From the NCBI GenBank assembly GCA_964564625.1, contig CAZMBE010000004.1:65594-129593 (forward strand): 64,000 bases of DNA, written 5' to 3'. The notes under the pieces are model-generated. The model was not told where the DNA came from and made no database searches. It saw only the letters and a program-made list of their open reading frames with translations. How positions within the stretch are numbered: the stretch's first letter is position 1; every line of letters starts with the position of its first letter. This document shows positions 42,672 to 52,870 of this stretch, one piece after another. Source of the DNA: UBA2185 sp964564625 (GTDB taxonomy: Bacteria; Desulfobacterota; Syntrophia; Syntrophales; UBA2185). A program made the translations under genes and the position numbers.

Positions 42672-44213
42672 GTGCAAATACGGGCTGTGATAAAGGACAT
42701 TGAAACCTTTCAGATCTCCGGAAACATGGAGGGAGACGTCTCAGCCATCTGTTATAATTCAAAAAACTGTGAGAAAAACAGTCTGTTTGTGGCCGTTCGC
42801 GGATTAAAGTTCGACGGTCATTGTTATATCCCGGAAGCAATTGCCAGGGGCGCGAAATTCATTATCCATGAAAATGACTACACTCCCCCCCATGGAGTTG
42901 TATCTATAAGGGTTCCCGATAGCCGGAGAATACTTGGTCTCCTCGGCAAAAATTTTTATAGTGACCCTTCTTCCCATCTTTGTCTCATAGGGGTCACGGG
43001 AACAAACGGAAAGACAACGGTAACCTACCTGCTGGAGTCCATTCTTAAAGAGGCCAGATTCCGCGTCGGGGTACTGGGAACAGTCAACTACCGGTTTAAT
43101 GGCAAGGTTCTGCCCGCCCCAAATACGACGCCAGAGTCATATGAGTTGCAAAAAATATTAAGAGAAATGGTCGATCAGGGTATTACCCATGTAGTTATGG
43201 AAGTGTCTTCACATGCAGTTGACTTAAGAAGGGTCGATGATTGTTCCTTTGACGTGGGAGTTTTCACAAACTTCTCACAGGATCATCTCGATTACCATAA
43301 GACTTTGGAAAATTATTTTCAGGCGAAGAAACGCTTCTTTGACGAAATACTTCCCTCCGGTAAAAATGCGTATGGACACGCAATGATCATCAACGGAGAT
43401 GACCCCTGGGGGCAGAGACTCTTGAAAGAAGCCGCAGCAGATGCGCCGTTAGTGACATTCGGCATTGAAAGCGCATGTGATATTGCCGTTGATCGTTATA
43501 CACTCACTGTCGAGGGGATAAAGGCTGATGTAACGACGAAAGAACGGTCCTTTGCCCTATCCTCTCCCCTGATTGGAAAATTTAACCTGTATAATATACT
43601 GGCAGCTGTTGCCGCATCTCGCGCTCTCAATACTCCGGATGAATTCATTCAAGCGGGTGTTGAGAATTTACACAATATACCAGGGCGTCTGGAAAAAATA
43701 AGCATTCCCGGGAAACCTGACGTTTTCGTCGATTACGCACACACAGAAGACGCGCTTCTCAGGGTATTGCAGAACTTATCTACCTTCAAAAAGGAAAAAA
43801 TCATCACCGTGTTTGGATGCGGCGGTGACAGGGATCGCGGGAAAAGACCCCTCATGGGGAATGCGGCGACAACATGGAGTGACTTGACAATTCTAACTTC
43901 AGACAACCCCAGAACAGAAGACCCGCTCTCTATAATCAGTCAAATAGAAGCAGGGATTTGCAAAAGTTCGGTGAAAAAGTTTTCTCCCGGAGAGATCGGT
44001 AACGATATGAATGAGAAAGGGTATGTTGTAATACCCGATCGGAGAAAAGCCATCGAAAGGGCTGTTTGTCTCGCCGGCGCATCTGACATCGTACTTATTG
44101 CCGGGAAAGGACATGAAAATTACCAGATAATCGGAAGCGAGCTGTTCCCTTTTGACGATAGACAGGTCGCGAAAGAAGCCTTGATTAATAAAGAGTGCAG
44201 GGAAACGCGTTGA
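42672..44213 (+). CDS. murE: UDP-MurNAc-L-Ala-D-Glu--2,6-diaminopimelate ligase MurE
   Basis: MurE adds the third amino acid of the peptidoglycan stem. ATP site GVTGTNGKTT is at 107-116, followed by MEVSSHAVDLRRV and FTNFSQDHLDYH. The DNPR motif at 411-414 specifies meso-diaminopimelate rather than lysine. The carbamylated-lysine region and the C-terminal IAGKGHENYQI are intact. The start is GTG 42672 with GAGGA 7 bases upstream. It overlaps the murF start by 4 bases. Confidence 0.97.
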   Translation: MQIRAVIKDIETFQISGNMEGDVSAICYNSKNCEKNSLFVAVRGLKFDGHCYIPEAIARGAKFIIHENDYTPPHGVVSIRVPDSRRILGLLGKNFYSDPSSHLCLIGVTGTNGKTTVTYLLESILKEARFRVGVLGTVNYRFNGKVLPAPNTTPESYELQKILREMVDQGITHVVMEVSSHAVDLRRVDDCSFDVGVFTNFSQDHLDYHKTLENYFQAKKRFFDEILPSGKNAYGHAMIINGDDPWGQRLLKEAAADAPLVTFGIESACDIAVDRYTLTVEGIKADVTTKERSFALSSPLIGKFNLYNILAAVAASRALNTPDEFIQAGVENLHNIPGRLEKISIPGKPDVFVDYAHTEDALLRVLQNLSTFKKEKIITVFGCGGDRDRGKRPLMGNAATTWSDLTILTSDNPRTEDPLSIISQIEAGICKSSVKKFSPGEIGNDMNEKGYVVIPDRRKAIERAVCLAGASDIVLIAGKGHENYQIIGSELFPFDDRQVAKEALINKECRETR

Positions 44214-45664
44214 GGGAAGAAACGACATTACCCGTTTTCTCCGGGATTGATATTTTACATGCCACAGGGGGAACGAGAATCTCCGGGAACATGGAGGATT
44301 TATTCGAAGGCATCTCTACAGATTCCCGTCAGATAGTCAAGGGGAACCTCTTTATACCCTTGAAAGGGGAGAAATTTGACGGTCACGATTTTATTGCCGA
44401 TGCATTGAGAGCCGGTGCTGTCGGTTTCCTGATCCAACAGGGCTCGGAAAATAAGCTGCAACAGCCGAATGAGGAAACAATTATCATCAGTGTCGGGAAC
44501 ACCTTAACGGCGCTTGGAGATATAGCCCATTTCTGGCGGAAGAAATGTAAGGCGAAAGTTGTGGCCATCACGGGAAGTACCGGAAAAACGACTACGAAGG
44601 AAATGATCGCGACCATTGCCGGACTGACCAAAAAGGTAATCAAAGCCAGGGGGAATTATAATAACCTGATCGGCCTTCCGCTATCCATCCTCCAGATAGA
44701 GGATGGACATGAAATTGCTGTTATGGAGATGGGTACGAATACGCCAGGAGAAATTGGCAGGCTTACCCTCATCGCCGAACCGGACATCGGGTTGATTACC
44801 AACATCGGTGCCGCTCACATGGAAGGTCTAAAAACCCTTGATGCTGTACGGCAGGAAAAATGCGACCTTTTCCGCCATATGTCACAAACCGGGGTTGCTG
44901 TTATTAACCTGGACGATAAAAAATTACTGATTTCGGAAAAGGAGTGGAGGGGGCAACGGGTAACCTTCGGCTTCAGCGAAAATGCCGACGTTTCGGCAGA
45001 TGCCATCAAAACAAAGGGAAAACGAGAGACAATTTTTACCATTAAAATAGGTACATTCAGACAGGAAATTACTTTGTCCACGGTTGGGAAACATAACATT
45101 TATAATGCCCTCGCTGCCGCTGCATCATCTTGCGCACTGGGCCTTGAATGCCCGACGATCTGTCAGGGATTAATGGCATTTCAGCCCATCTCCGGACGCA
45201 TGGAGATCCATGAGCTGAACAATGGAGCATTCATCATCAATGATACGTACAATGCCAACCCTGTGTCGTTTCATGCCGCTCTTGAAACCTTGAGAGACTT
45301 AAAGGGAAATTGCCGCAGCATGGTAATCATGGGGGACATGCTTGAGCTTGGAGATCGGGCAGAGGAAATGCATGAAGGTATCGGGAGTCTTATGGCAGAC
45401 ACTGAGGTGGGCACCATATTCCTCAGAGGAAGGCTCTCCCCGGCGACGGCAGCGGGGGCGTTAAAAAGAAATATGTCGGGGGATCAAATAGTTTTTTTTG
45501 AAACACCTGATGAAATCATACCCCACCTCTTGTCTACTGTAAAGAAGGGTGACTGGATCCTTATCAAGGGATCAAGACAAACAAAAATGGAAGACATGGT
45601 GCGGAAAATAATGGAAGTGTTCGGCCCGGGTGAAGGCCAGAGAAAGTACGGAAAGGCATTGTAA
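44210..45664 (+). CDS. murF: UDP-MurNAc-tripeptide--D-alanyl-D-alanine ligase MurF
   Basis: MurF attaches D-Ala-D-Ala to the tripeptide precursor. ATP site ITGSTGKTTTKEM lies near 125, with NLIGLPLSIL and MEMGTNTPGEIGRL typical of MurF. INDTYNANPVSFHAALE follows near 345. Start choice: TTG 44210 is favoured by AGGGAA 6 bases upstream and by the overlap with the murE TGA; a GTG at 44195 would add 5 residues. The murF TAA directly abuts the mraY ATG, so translation is coupled. Confidence 0.96.
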   Translation: MREETTLPVFSGIDILHATGGTRISGNMEDLFEGISTDSRQIVKGNLFIPLKGEKFDGHDFIADALRAGAVGFLIQQGSENKLQQPNEETIIISVGNTLTALGDIAHFWRKKCKAKVVAITGSTGKTTTKEMIATIAGLTKKVIKARGNYNNLIGLPLSILQIEDGHEIAVMEMGTNTPGEIGRLTLIAEPDIGLITNIGAAHMEGLKTLDAVRQEKCDLFRHMSQTGVAVINLDDKKLLISEKEWRGQRVTFGFSENADVSADAIKTKGKRETIFTIKIGTFRQEITLSTVGKHNIYNALAAAASSCALGLECPTICQGLMAFQPISGRMEIHELNNGAFIINDTYNANPVSFHAALETLRDLKGNCRSMVIMGDMLELGDRAEEMHEGIGSLMADTEVGTIFLRGRLSPATAAGALKRNMSGDQIVFFETPDEIIPHLLSTVKKGDWILIKGSRQTKMEDMVRKIMEVFGPGEGQRKYGKAL

Positions 45665-46744
45665 ATGATTTATCACCTTTTATACCCGCTTCATACAACA
45701 TTTTCTTCTTTTAATGTCTTCCGCTATATTACGTTTCGGACTATCTACGCTGCGGTTACCGCCCTGGTAATCTGTTTTGTCATCGGCCCATGGTTGATCA
45801 GGAAACTTCAATCCCTCCAAATCGGCCAGAGTATCAGGGATGACGGTCCCGACAGCCATCTTACAAAAAGGGGGACTCCGACTATGGGAGGTGTCCTCAT
45901 TATTTTCGCCGTCGTCGTCTCCACCCTTCTCTGGGCCAACTTAACCGTCGATTATGTATGGATAGTAATTATGGTCATCGTCGGCTTTGGGCTTATAGGA
46001 TTCACAGATGATTACAGGAAACTTACCAGCCAGAGCAGCCGGGGTATTTCGGGAAAAGTCAGGCTGCTCGGAGAAATCGCTATAGCCCTCTTTGTCAGCA
46101 TAATCCTTTATATCAAACCGGATTTTACCTCAAATGTAACGATCCCGTTCTTTAAAACAGTGCTCCCCGATCTGGGATGGGGATATATCATACTTTCCAC
46201 ATTTATCATTGTCGGCGCAGCCAATGCAGTGAACCTGACAGACGGGCTTGACGGCCTTGCCATCGGTCCGGCAATAACGTGCTTCATGACATACCTCCTC
46301 TTTGCTTATTTTGCCGGCAACATAAAAATAGCCAATTACCTGCAGATCCCCTATGTTGCAGGAACAGGAGAGCTTGCCATAATCTGCGGCGCCACAGTGG
46401 GGGCGGGTCTCGGGTTCCTTTGGTATAACACCTACCCCGCCCAGGTTTTTATGGGAGACGTAGGCTCTCTTTCCTTAGGGGGTGCCCTCGGTACTTTAGC
46501 CATCGTTACGAAACAGGAGATACTTTTAGCCATTGTGGGCGGCATCTTCGTCGTGGAGACTTTTTCGGTCATTTTTCAGGTGGGCTGGTTCAAGATGTCC
46601 AACGGTAAACGCATCTTCAGAATGGCGCCTATTCATCATCATTTTGAACTAAAGGGATGGGCGGAACCAAAAGTTATTGTCCGGTTTTGGATAATTTCCA
46701 TACTGCTTGCCTTAGTGGCGATCAGTACCTTGAAATTGAGGTAA
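45665..46744 (+). CDS. mraY: Phospho-N-acetylmuramoyl-pentapeptide transferase MraY
   Basis: MraY makes lipid I by moving phospho-MurNAc-pentapeptide to undecaprenyl phosphate in the inner membrane. Ten membrane segments are visible. Key motifs are TPTMGGVLII, GFTDDYRKL (catalytic DD at about 117-118), NAVNLTDGLDGLA (Asp of the Mg site) and FMGDVGSLSLGGALG. The C-terminal APIHHHFELKGWAE HHH motif is intact. Length 359 is standard. Confidence 0.98.
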   Translation: MIYHLLYPLHTTFSSFNVFRYITFRTIYAAVTALVICFVIGPWLIRKLQSLQIGQSIRDDGPDSHLTKRGTPTMGGVLIIFAVVVSTLLWANLTVDYVWIVIMVIVGFGLIGFTDDYRKLTSQSSRGISGKVRLLGEIAIALFVSIILYIKPDFTSNVTIPFFKTVLPDLGWGYIILSTFIIVGAANAVNLTDGLDGLAIGPAITCFMTYLLFAYFAGNIKIANYLQIPYVAGTGELAIICGATVGAGLGFLWYNTYPAQVFMGDVGSLSLGGALGTLAIVTKQEILLAIVGGIFVVETFSVIFQVGWFKMSNGKRIFRMAPIHHHFELKGWAEPKVIVRFWIISILLALVAISTLKLR

Positions 46745-46881
46745 AATAATCTGTTTCACAGCCGGAACAGCCATCGGCATTTTCAGTATTCAATACCGCG
46801 ATGATTTGAATGAAATTTTAGAAAAGATCTCGATCCCTTGAACCGGTTTTGTAATTTTACAGGAGATAAAAAAATAACTGT

Positions 46882-48228
46882 ATGAACCTTGCGGGACAAA
46901 AAGTATTAGTCATAGGCCTGGGAAAAACAGGAATCGCCTCTTCCCGTTTCCTAATAGGACAAGGCGCCAAGGTTTTCGTGACTGATGAGAAACCTTTGAC
47001 AGATCTGAAGTCTGCGATCATTGAGATAGGAGGTCTTTCCGAGAATTTGGAATTTTGTAAGTATGATCCGGACATCCTCGCAAGGATAGATTTGATCATC
47101 CCCTCCCCCGGAGTACCGCCTTCCAATATTCTTCTCATAGAGGCTGTCCATAAAAAGATTCCCATTGTGAGCGAGATTGAACTCGCCTGCAGATTCTTAA
47201 AACCGCCCATGATTGCCATTACCGGCACGAATGGAAAAACAACCACGACCACCCTGATAGGAAATATTCTCGCGAAAGAAGGGAAAAGAGTCTTTGTGGG
47301 AGGAAACATCGGAAACCCCCTCATCGGATACATTGATGGAAAACAGGAAGACGAATTCGCGGTAGTGGAGGTTAGCAGCTTCCAGTTGCAGTGGATCCAA
47401 TATTTTCATCCCTCTGTCGCTATCCTCCTTAATACCACCTGCGACCATGTCGATTATCACGGTTCCTTTGACGCATATCGTAGCGCGAAAGAAAGGGTCT
47501 TTGAGAATCAAGGAAAGCCCGATCTTGCCATTCTGAATGCTGATGATCCGAGATCCTGGGAACTGTCAAAAAATATGCTCTCAAAAGTACAGTTTTTCAG
47601 TACCTCTTCACACGGAACAGCGGGTATGCATCTCACCGGCAAAGTTCTTGTCCATCATACCATAGAGAACGAAAAAGAAGAGTATCCTCTCGATATGATC
47701 AAAATACCTGGATTGCATAATATCGAAAACATCATGGCCGCGATAATGGCGGCGCGATATTGCGGATGCTCCCGTGAAAGCATTATCCGTGCTGTGACGG
47801 AATTTAAAGGCATTGCTCACAGAATAGAGTTCACAGATGAAAAAAATGGCGTAACGTTTTATGACGATTCCAAGGGAACGAATGTTGGCGCGGTCGCACG
47901 CGCTCTGGAAACATTTTCCAGACCCATCATATTGCTTCTGGGAGGAAGAGACAAGGAGGGTAATTTTGGAATCCTGTCGGCCCTTGTCAGCACAAAGGTA
48001 AAAGAACTGGTTCTCTTTGGTGAAGCAAGAAACACCATAGGTGATCTTATTGGCGATATAGTAAAAACTCATAAGGCAGCAACGCTCAAAGAGGCCATAG
48101 AGATCGCATATCGGCATTCGTCACCGGGTGATGTTGTCCTGCTTTCCCCTGGATGTGCAAGCTTTGATGAGTTTTCCAACTACAAAGAACGAGGAAGGTT
48201 TTTTAAAGATGTGGTCAAAAATCTCTAA
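46882..48228 (+). CDS. murD: UDP-N-acetylmuramoyl-L-alanine--D-glutamate ligase MurD
   Basis: MurD adds D-glutamate to UDP-MurNAc-L-Ala. Motifs include VIGLGKTGIASSRFL (nucleotide-binding N-terminal domain), ITGTNGKTTTTTLI (P-loop, about 112-125), GGNIGNPLI and FKGIAHRIEF, with a C-terminal LSPGCASFDEFSNYKERG. Length 448. It follows a 137-base gap after mraY, in which I see no promoter or coding signal, and overlaps ftsW by 20 bases. Confidence 0.97.
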   Translation: MNLAGQKVLVIGLGKTGIASSRFLIGQGAKVFVTDEKPLTDLKSAIIEIGGLSENLEFCKYDPDILARIDLIIPSPGVPPSNILLIEAVHKKIPIVSEIELACRFLKPPMIAITGTNGKTTTTTLIGNILAKEGKRVFVGGNIGNPLIGYIDGKQEDEFAVVEVSSFQLQWIQYFHPSVAILLNTTCDHVDYHGSFDAYRSAKERVFENQGKPDLAILNADDPRSWELSKNMLSKVQFFSTSSHGTAGMHLTGKVLVHHTIENEKEEYPLDMIKIPGLHNIENIMAAIMAARYCGCSRESIIRAVTEFKGIAHRIEFTDEKNGVTFYDDSKGTNVGAVARALETFSRPIILLLGGRDKEGNFGILSALVSTKVKELVLFGEARNTIGDLIGDIVKTHKAATLKEAIEIAYRHSSPGDVVLLSPGCASFDEFSNYKERGRFFKDVVKNL

Positions 48229-49336
48229 ACTGTTCACAATGCCCCCGGCAGAAAAGAGACTCGATATTATCCTTCTCTTAGTGACACTGATACTGGTCAC
48301 TATAGGCACGGTGATGATTTACAGTTCCAGTTCCATCCTGGCTATGAAGCGGTTTAACGATGGTCAGTTCTTTCTCAAGAAACAAATATTCTTCGTACTT
48401 TTAGGCTTAGGAATTATGGTTCTCATGACAAAGATTCCTTATGAGGCACTAAAAAAACTGGCCTATCCCGGTATTTGTCTATCGATCCTTCTTCTTGTTG
48501 CTATCCTTATACCGCATTTCGGAATCAAAGCGGGAGGCGCCACCCGGTGGCTCAAAATGGGCTTTTTTTCTTTTCAGGTAACGGAAATGGTCAAGGTTTC
48601 CATTGTGCTTTTTCTCGCGTATTTTTTAGCTAAGAAGAGCAGCCAGATAACTGATTTTAAGCGCGCTGTTCTTGTTCCTCTCAGTGTTGTATTGCTCATT
48701 GTTGGTCTGATCATGCTGGAGCCGGATTTCGGGACCGCCGTCATCATCACTCTCATTATGATGTTGATGTTCTATCTATCCGGATGCAGGGTTTTACATC
48801 TTGCAGGCATCGTGACCCTTTTTGTACCCGTCGGTATCTGGCTGATTTTTCACAAAAGCTATCGTGTGGCAAGGTTAATGAGTTTCCTTGATCCCTGGAA
48901 GGATCCCCAGCAGTCAGGATTTCAAATCATACAGTCTCTGCTTTCTTTTGGTTCAGGAGGCACTTTCGGTGTAGGTATCGGAGATGGAATGCAGAAACTT
49001 TTTTACCTTCCTGAACCACATACAGATTTTATTCTCTCGATTATTGCTGAAGAAAGCGGTTTCATCGGTGTTCTTCTTGTCATCTTTCTTTTCGCAATCC
49101 TCATTGTAAGGGGATTTATGATTTCTTTCAAAGCTCCCGATCTTTTCAGCACTCTTCTTGCCGCAGGACTGACCATGATTATCGCCCTCGAAGCATCCAT
49201 CAATATCGCCGGCGTTATGGGCTTAATACCTCTCAAAGGTCTTGCCCTGCCGCTTGTCAGTTATGGCGGGACATCATTAATTATGTCTCTCACAACGGTA
49301 GGGATACTATTAAATATCTCTTCCTATGAAAAGTAG
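48209..49336 (+). CDS. ftsW: Septal peptidoglycan glycosyltransferase FtsW
   Basis: FtsW polymerises lipid II at the septum with FtsI. The protein is a SEDS polytopic membrane protein with about ten helices. SEDS hallmarks are GGATRWLKMGFFSFQVTEMVK, the catalytic Asp region LMLEPDFGTAVI, and SLPLVSYGGTSLI-like sequence near the end (ALPLVSYGGTSLIMSL). The frame is open to 48128, but ATG 48209 is chosen for its GAGGAAGG about 10 bases upstream and normal length (375 residues). It overlaps the murD stop. Confidence 0.96.
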   Translation: MWSKISKLFTMPPAEKRLDIILLLVTLILVTIGTVMIYSSSSILAMKRFNDGQFFLKKQIFFVLLGLGIMVLMTKIPYEALKKLAYPGICLSILLLVAILIPHFGIKAGGATRWLKMGFFSFQVTEMVKVSIVLFLAYFLAKKSSQITDFKRAVLVPLSVVLLIVGLIMLEPDFGTAVIITLIMMLMFYLSGCRVLHLAGIVTLFVPVGIWLIFHKSYRVARLMSFLDPWKDPQQSGFQIIQSLLSFGSGGTFGVGIGDGMQKLFYLPEPHTDFILSIIAEESGFIGVLLVIFLFAILIVRGFMISFKAPDLFSTLLAAGLTMIIALEASINIAGVMGLIPLKGLALPLVSYGGTSLIMSLTTVGILLNISSYEK

Positions 49337-49354
49337 AAGCAATCAGGGTGGTAT

Positions 49355-50443
49355 ATGAATGTTATAATCGCTGGTGGCGGAACAGGAGGGCACCTTTTCC
49401 CGGGGATTGCTATTGCGGAAGAATTTTTGAAAAGGGATCGCGCACACAACATCCTCTTCATTGGTACCGAGAGAGGTCTGGAAAAAAGAATCCTTGGGGA
49501 CCTGGGACTTCCTCTTCACACCCTTGCCGTGGAAGGAATAAAGGGAAAGGGTATCTATAAAAGTCTCAGCGCATTACTGAAGATTCCGGGAAGCTTGATT
49601 GAATCCTACAAGATGATCCGTGAGTGTGGACCGGATATCGTTATCGGCGTGGGAGGCTATGCCTCGGGACCGACAGTTATGGCGGCACATTTCATGGGTA
49701 TCAAGACGGCTATTGCCGAACAGAATGCACTGCCGGGTGTTACTAACAGAATTCTCGGAAACTTTGTCGACGGGATCTTTCTCACCTTCCCGGAAACAAA
49801 AAAGTGTTTCCCTGAAAAAAAAACTATCGTTACGGGAAATCCTATCAGATCAGGTTTTTTTACAGAGACACATATCCCCAAAAATGCGGGTGGCACGTTC
49901 ACTCTCCTTATTTTTGGAGGAAGCCAGGGCGCCCACAGCATAAATATGGCAATCCTCAATGCCCTCCCCTATCTGTCAGAAATTAAAGCAGCGCTGAAGA
50001 TCATTCATCAGACTGGTGATAAGGATCTGAAAACCGTTTCCGAATTTTACCGATCCTGCGGGATAGATGCAGATGTTCTCCCCTTTATTATGGACATCGC
50101 CAAAACCTATAGATCCTCGAATTTACTCATTTGCAGAGCCGGCGCCACATCAATTGCAGAGATAACGGCCAGTGGGAAAGCTGCTATCCTAATCCCCTTC
50201 CCCTATGCGGTGAATGATCACCAGACAAAAAACGCGGAGGCACTCCTCCATGCAGGGGCTTGTGTAATGATACACGAAAAAGACCTGAGCGGTAAAAAAT
50301 TAGCAGAAACCATTAAAGATTTGTACCACAACCCGGAAAGAATAAAAGAGATCGAAACAAGATCGGCTAACCTTGGCAATCCCAAGGCAGCAGCTCACAT
50401 CGTCGATGCGTGTATGAAAATTATCGCTTCAAAAAAAGTATAA
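49355..50443 (+). CDS. murG: Lipid II synthase MurG
   Basis: MurG is a peripheral GT-B transferase that adds GlcNAc to lipid I. Motifs include IAGGGTGGHLFPGIAIAEEF at the start, GVGGYASGPTVMAA, EQNALPGVTNRIL and GGSQGAHSIN. The acceptor region CRAGATSIAEI and FPYAVNDHQTKNAEAL close the nucleotide site. Length 362. AGGGTGG just upstream of ATG supports the start. Confidence 0.97.
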   Translation: MNVIIAGGGTGGHLFPGIAIAEEFLKRDRAHNILFIGTERGLEKRILGDLGLPLHTLAVEGIKGKGIYKSLSALLKIPGSLIESYKMIRECGPDIVIGVGGYASGPTVMAAHFMGIKTAIAEQNALPGVTNRILGNFVDGIFLTFPETKKCFPEKKTIVTGNPIRSGFFTETHIPKNAGGTFTLLIFGGSQGAHSINMAILNALPYLSEIKAALKIIHQTGDKDLKTVSEFYRSCGIDADVLPFIMDIAKTYRSSNLLICRAGATSIAEITASGKAAILIPFPYAVNDHQTKNAEALLHAGACVMIHEKDLSGKKLAETIKDLYHNPERIKEIETRSANLGNPKAAAHIVDACMKIIASKKV

Positions 50444-50550
50444 ATTTTTGTGGATTTAATACAAGATATAGTATATAGGAAATTGCTACATACAATATAA
50501 GGTACTGTTTATTAAATAAGAATATGAAGAATGACACAAGAAGAGACAGT

Positions 50551-51924
50551 ATGCGCAGAAAAGTGAAGTATATTCACTTTGTCGGAATAGGCGGCATCGG
50601 CATGAGCGGCATCGCGGAAGTGCTTCTCAATCTTGGTTATACAATCAGCGGCTCGGACCTTAGTCAATCCGATATCACACAAAGGCTTGCCTCCCTCGGC
50701 GCCAGAATTTGTTCAGGACATGATGCTTCCCACCTTGCTGACGCAGATGTAGTCGTTACGTCAACAGCAGTGAAGGCAGATAACCCCGAGGTTTTAGAAG
50801 CACATAGGAGAAATATCCCTGTCATACCGCGGGCAGAAATGCTGGCGGAATTGCTCAAGATGAAATTTTCCATTGCCGTATCAGGAAGCCATGGAAAAAC
50901 AACGACAACTTCCATGATAGCCACAGTCCTCGCATCCGGAGGGCTTGATCCAACGATGGTGATTGGAGGCAAGCTGGCCAGTATCGGCAGCAATGCAAGG
51001 CTTGGAGATGGGGAGGTTATTGTGGCAGAGGCTGATGAAAGTGACGGCTCTTTTCTTGCGTTGTCTCCCTCTTTAGCCGTGATCACTAACATTGATCTCG
51101 AACACCTTGATCATTACAGAAACCTTGAAGAAATCAAAGATGCGTTCTTGAAATTCGCCAACATCGTACCCTTTTACGGATCTACAATACTTTGTCTCGA
51201 CGACGAAAACGTAAAAGCAATTCTGCCGGAAATAAAAAGAAAAACTGTAACATATGGCCTTGCACCAACTGCGGACTATAGGGCAAGCGAAATAACATTT
51301 TCCGGGTCATCTTCCAGGTATATCCTCCACCATAAAGAGGACTCCTGTGGAGCCGTAACGCTGAATGTTCCGGGCCTTTTCAATGTGTATAATTCTCTGG
51401 CAGCAATTGCAGTAGCCAGAGAACTGGATATGGATTTTTCCTCCATCAAAGAAGGGCTGACAAGTTTTATCGGTGTTCAGCGACGGCTGGAGGTAAAAGG
51501 AAAAACCAATGGCATTACCATAGTGGATGATTACGGCCATCACCCGACCGAAATCAGGGAAACATTAAAAGCAGCAAAGCAGGTGTATGGGAACAAAATA
51601 ATCGTTGTGTTTCAACCCCATCGTTATACCCGGACGAAAGCCCTCTTTGATGAATTTCTCATGGCCTTCCCCAATGCAGACACACTTATTGTTACCGATA
51701 TCTACGCGGCGAGCGAAACCCCTATAGACGGCATAAACGCAAGAAACCTCTGTGATGCCATCCGTAATCGGGGTCACAAAGATGTACTATTTATAAGTAA
51801 CTTTAATGAGATTGTGAATCATCTTCTTTCCATAGCCAAGCCCTCTGACGTCATTATCACACAGGGGGCGGGAAATGTGTGGAAGGTTGGTGAGGAATAC
51901 CTGAAAAGAGCTTCACATAGGTAA
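50551..51924 (+). CDS. murC: UDP-N-acetylmuramate--L-alanine ligase MurC
   Basis: MurC adds the first stem amino acid. The N-terminus reads YIHFVGIGGIGMSGIAEVLL; the P-loop is SGSHGKTTTTSMIA. HLDHYRNLEEI and DDYGHHPTEIRETL follow, and the C-terminal FQPHRYTRT is intact. The start is ambiguous: ATG 50524 gives nine more residues and ATG 50551 (with GAGA upstream) gives the N-terminus seen in relatives, so I use 50551. The gap after murG (about 105 bases) is A/T rich and shows nothing definite. Confidence 0.96.
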   Translation: MRRKVKYIHFVGIGGIGMSGIAEVLLNLGYTISGSDLSQSDITQRLASLGARICSGHDASHLADADVVVTSTAVKADNPEVLEAHRRNIPVIPRAEMLAELLKMKFSIAVSGSHGKTTTTSMIATVLASGGLDPTMVIGGKLASIGSNARLGDGEVIVAEADESDGSFLALSPSLAVITNIDLEHLDHYRNLEEIKDAFLKFANIVPFYGSTILCLDDENVKAILPEIKRKTVTYGLAPTADYRASEITFSGSSSRYILHHKEDSCGAVTLNVPGLFNVYNSLAAIAVARELDMDFSSIKEGLTSFIGVQRRLEVKGKTNGITIVDDYGHHPTEIRETLKAAKQVYGNKIIVVFQPHRYTRTKALFDEFLMAFPNADTLIVTDIYAASETPIDGINARNLCDAIRNRGHKDVLFISNFNEIVNHLLSIAKPSDVIITQGAGNVWKVGEEYLKRASHR

Positions 51925-51940
51925 GGTATCGGAGAAAACC

Positions 51941-52870
51941 ATGTTGAGGGACAGGAAACTCCGAAATACTATATACGACTTTGTTTGCGGTAAGGTCCTC
52001 TTTGATGAGCCCATGTCCCGGCATACGTCAATGCGTGTCGGCGGGACAGCCGATGCGTTGGTGTTTCCGGGGAATGTGGAAGAACTGCGCGGTGTTTTTT
52101 GTGCGATGCGATCCTTGAAAATACCCTTTATCCCTATGGGCAACGGAACAAACTTACTAGTGAAGGATGGGGGTTATCGAGGAGCTGTAATCTCCTTGAA
52201 GGATATCAAGAACATGAGCTTGCTGGAAAGAGGTGCCGAAGAGGTATTGATATGCGCAGATGCCGGTATTGCTCTTTCTGAAATAGTTTTTCTGGCTGCA
52301 GAAAAATCTCTCGCGGGTATGGAATTTTGTGCCGGTATTCCCGGCAGCATCGGAGGAGCAGTGAAAATGAATGCCGGCGCCTACGGAACCGAAATCAAGG
52401 ATACCATAGAATCTGTGAGGCTGATGAACGGCAAGGGAGAAACCCGAGAATATAAGAGGAATCTATTGAAGTTCTCCTATAGAAATCTCGACCTTCCGGA
52501 AAGTGCTATTATTACCGGGGCTTCATTTCTCCTAAACAGAGGAATCAAAAAGCAAATTCAGGCCAGAATTACGGAAATCCTGGGAATGCGCAAAGCAAAG
52601 CACCCTCTCGAATACTGCAACGCCGGCTCTATATTTAAAAACCCCCCGGGGAGGATTACCGCCGGGCAAATAATAGATGAAATCGGTCTTAAAGGCACGC
52701 AAGTAGGTGGCGCAAAGATATCAGAAAAACACGGGAATTTTATCGTGAATTGTGGCAATGCAAAAGCGGGCGATATCCTTGCCTTGATCGATATGGTGAA
52801 GAAAAAGGTGAAGGAAGAACGTGGTGTTGATTTGGAAACAGAAGTCAAAATCATCGGGGAAGATGGATGA
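51941..52870 (+). CDS. murB: UDP-N-acetylenolpyruvoylglucosamine reductase MurB
   Basis: MurB reduces UDP-GlcNAc-enolpyruvate with FAD and NADPH. Features are MSRHTSMRVGGTADALVFPG, the FAD-binding MGNGTNLLVKDGGYRGAVI, GIPGSIGGAVKMNAGAYGTE and the proton-donor segment YCNAGSIFKNPPG. The C-terminal EVKIIGEDG carries the conserved Glu. Length 309. The stop overlaps the ftsQ ATG. Confidence 0.97.
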   Translation: MLRDRKLRNTIYDFVCGKVLFDEPMSRHTSMRVGGTADALVFPGNVEELRGVFCAMRSLKIPFIPMGNGTNLLVKDGGYRGAVISLKDIKNMSLLERGAEEVLICADAGIALSEIVFLAAEKSLAGMEFCAGIPGSIGGAVKMNAGAYGTEIKDTIESVRLMNGKGETREYKRNLLKFSYRNLDLPESAIITGASFLLNRGIKKQIQARITEILGMRKAKHPLEYCNAGSIFKNPPGRITAGQIIDEIGLKGTQVGGAKISEKHGNFIVNCGNAKAGDILALIDMVKKKVKEERGVDLETEVKIIGEDG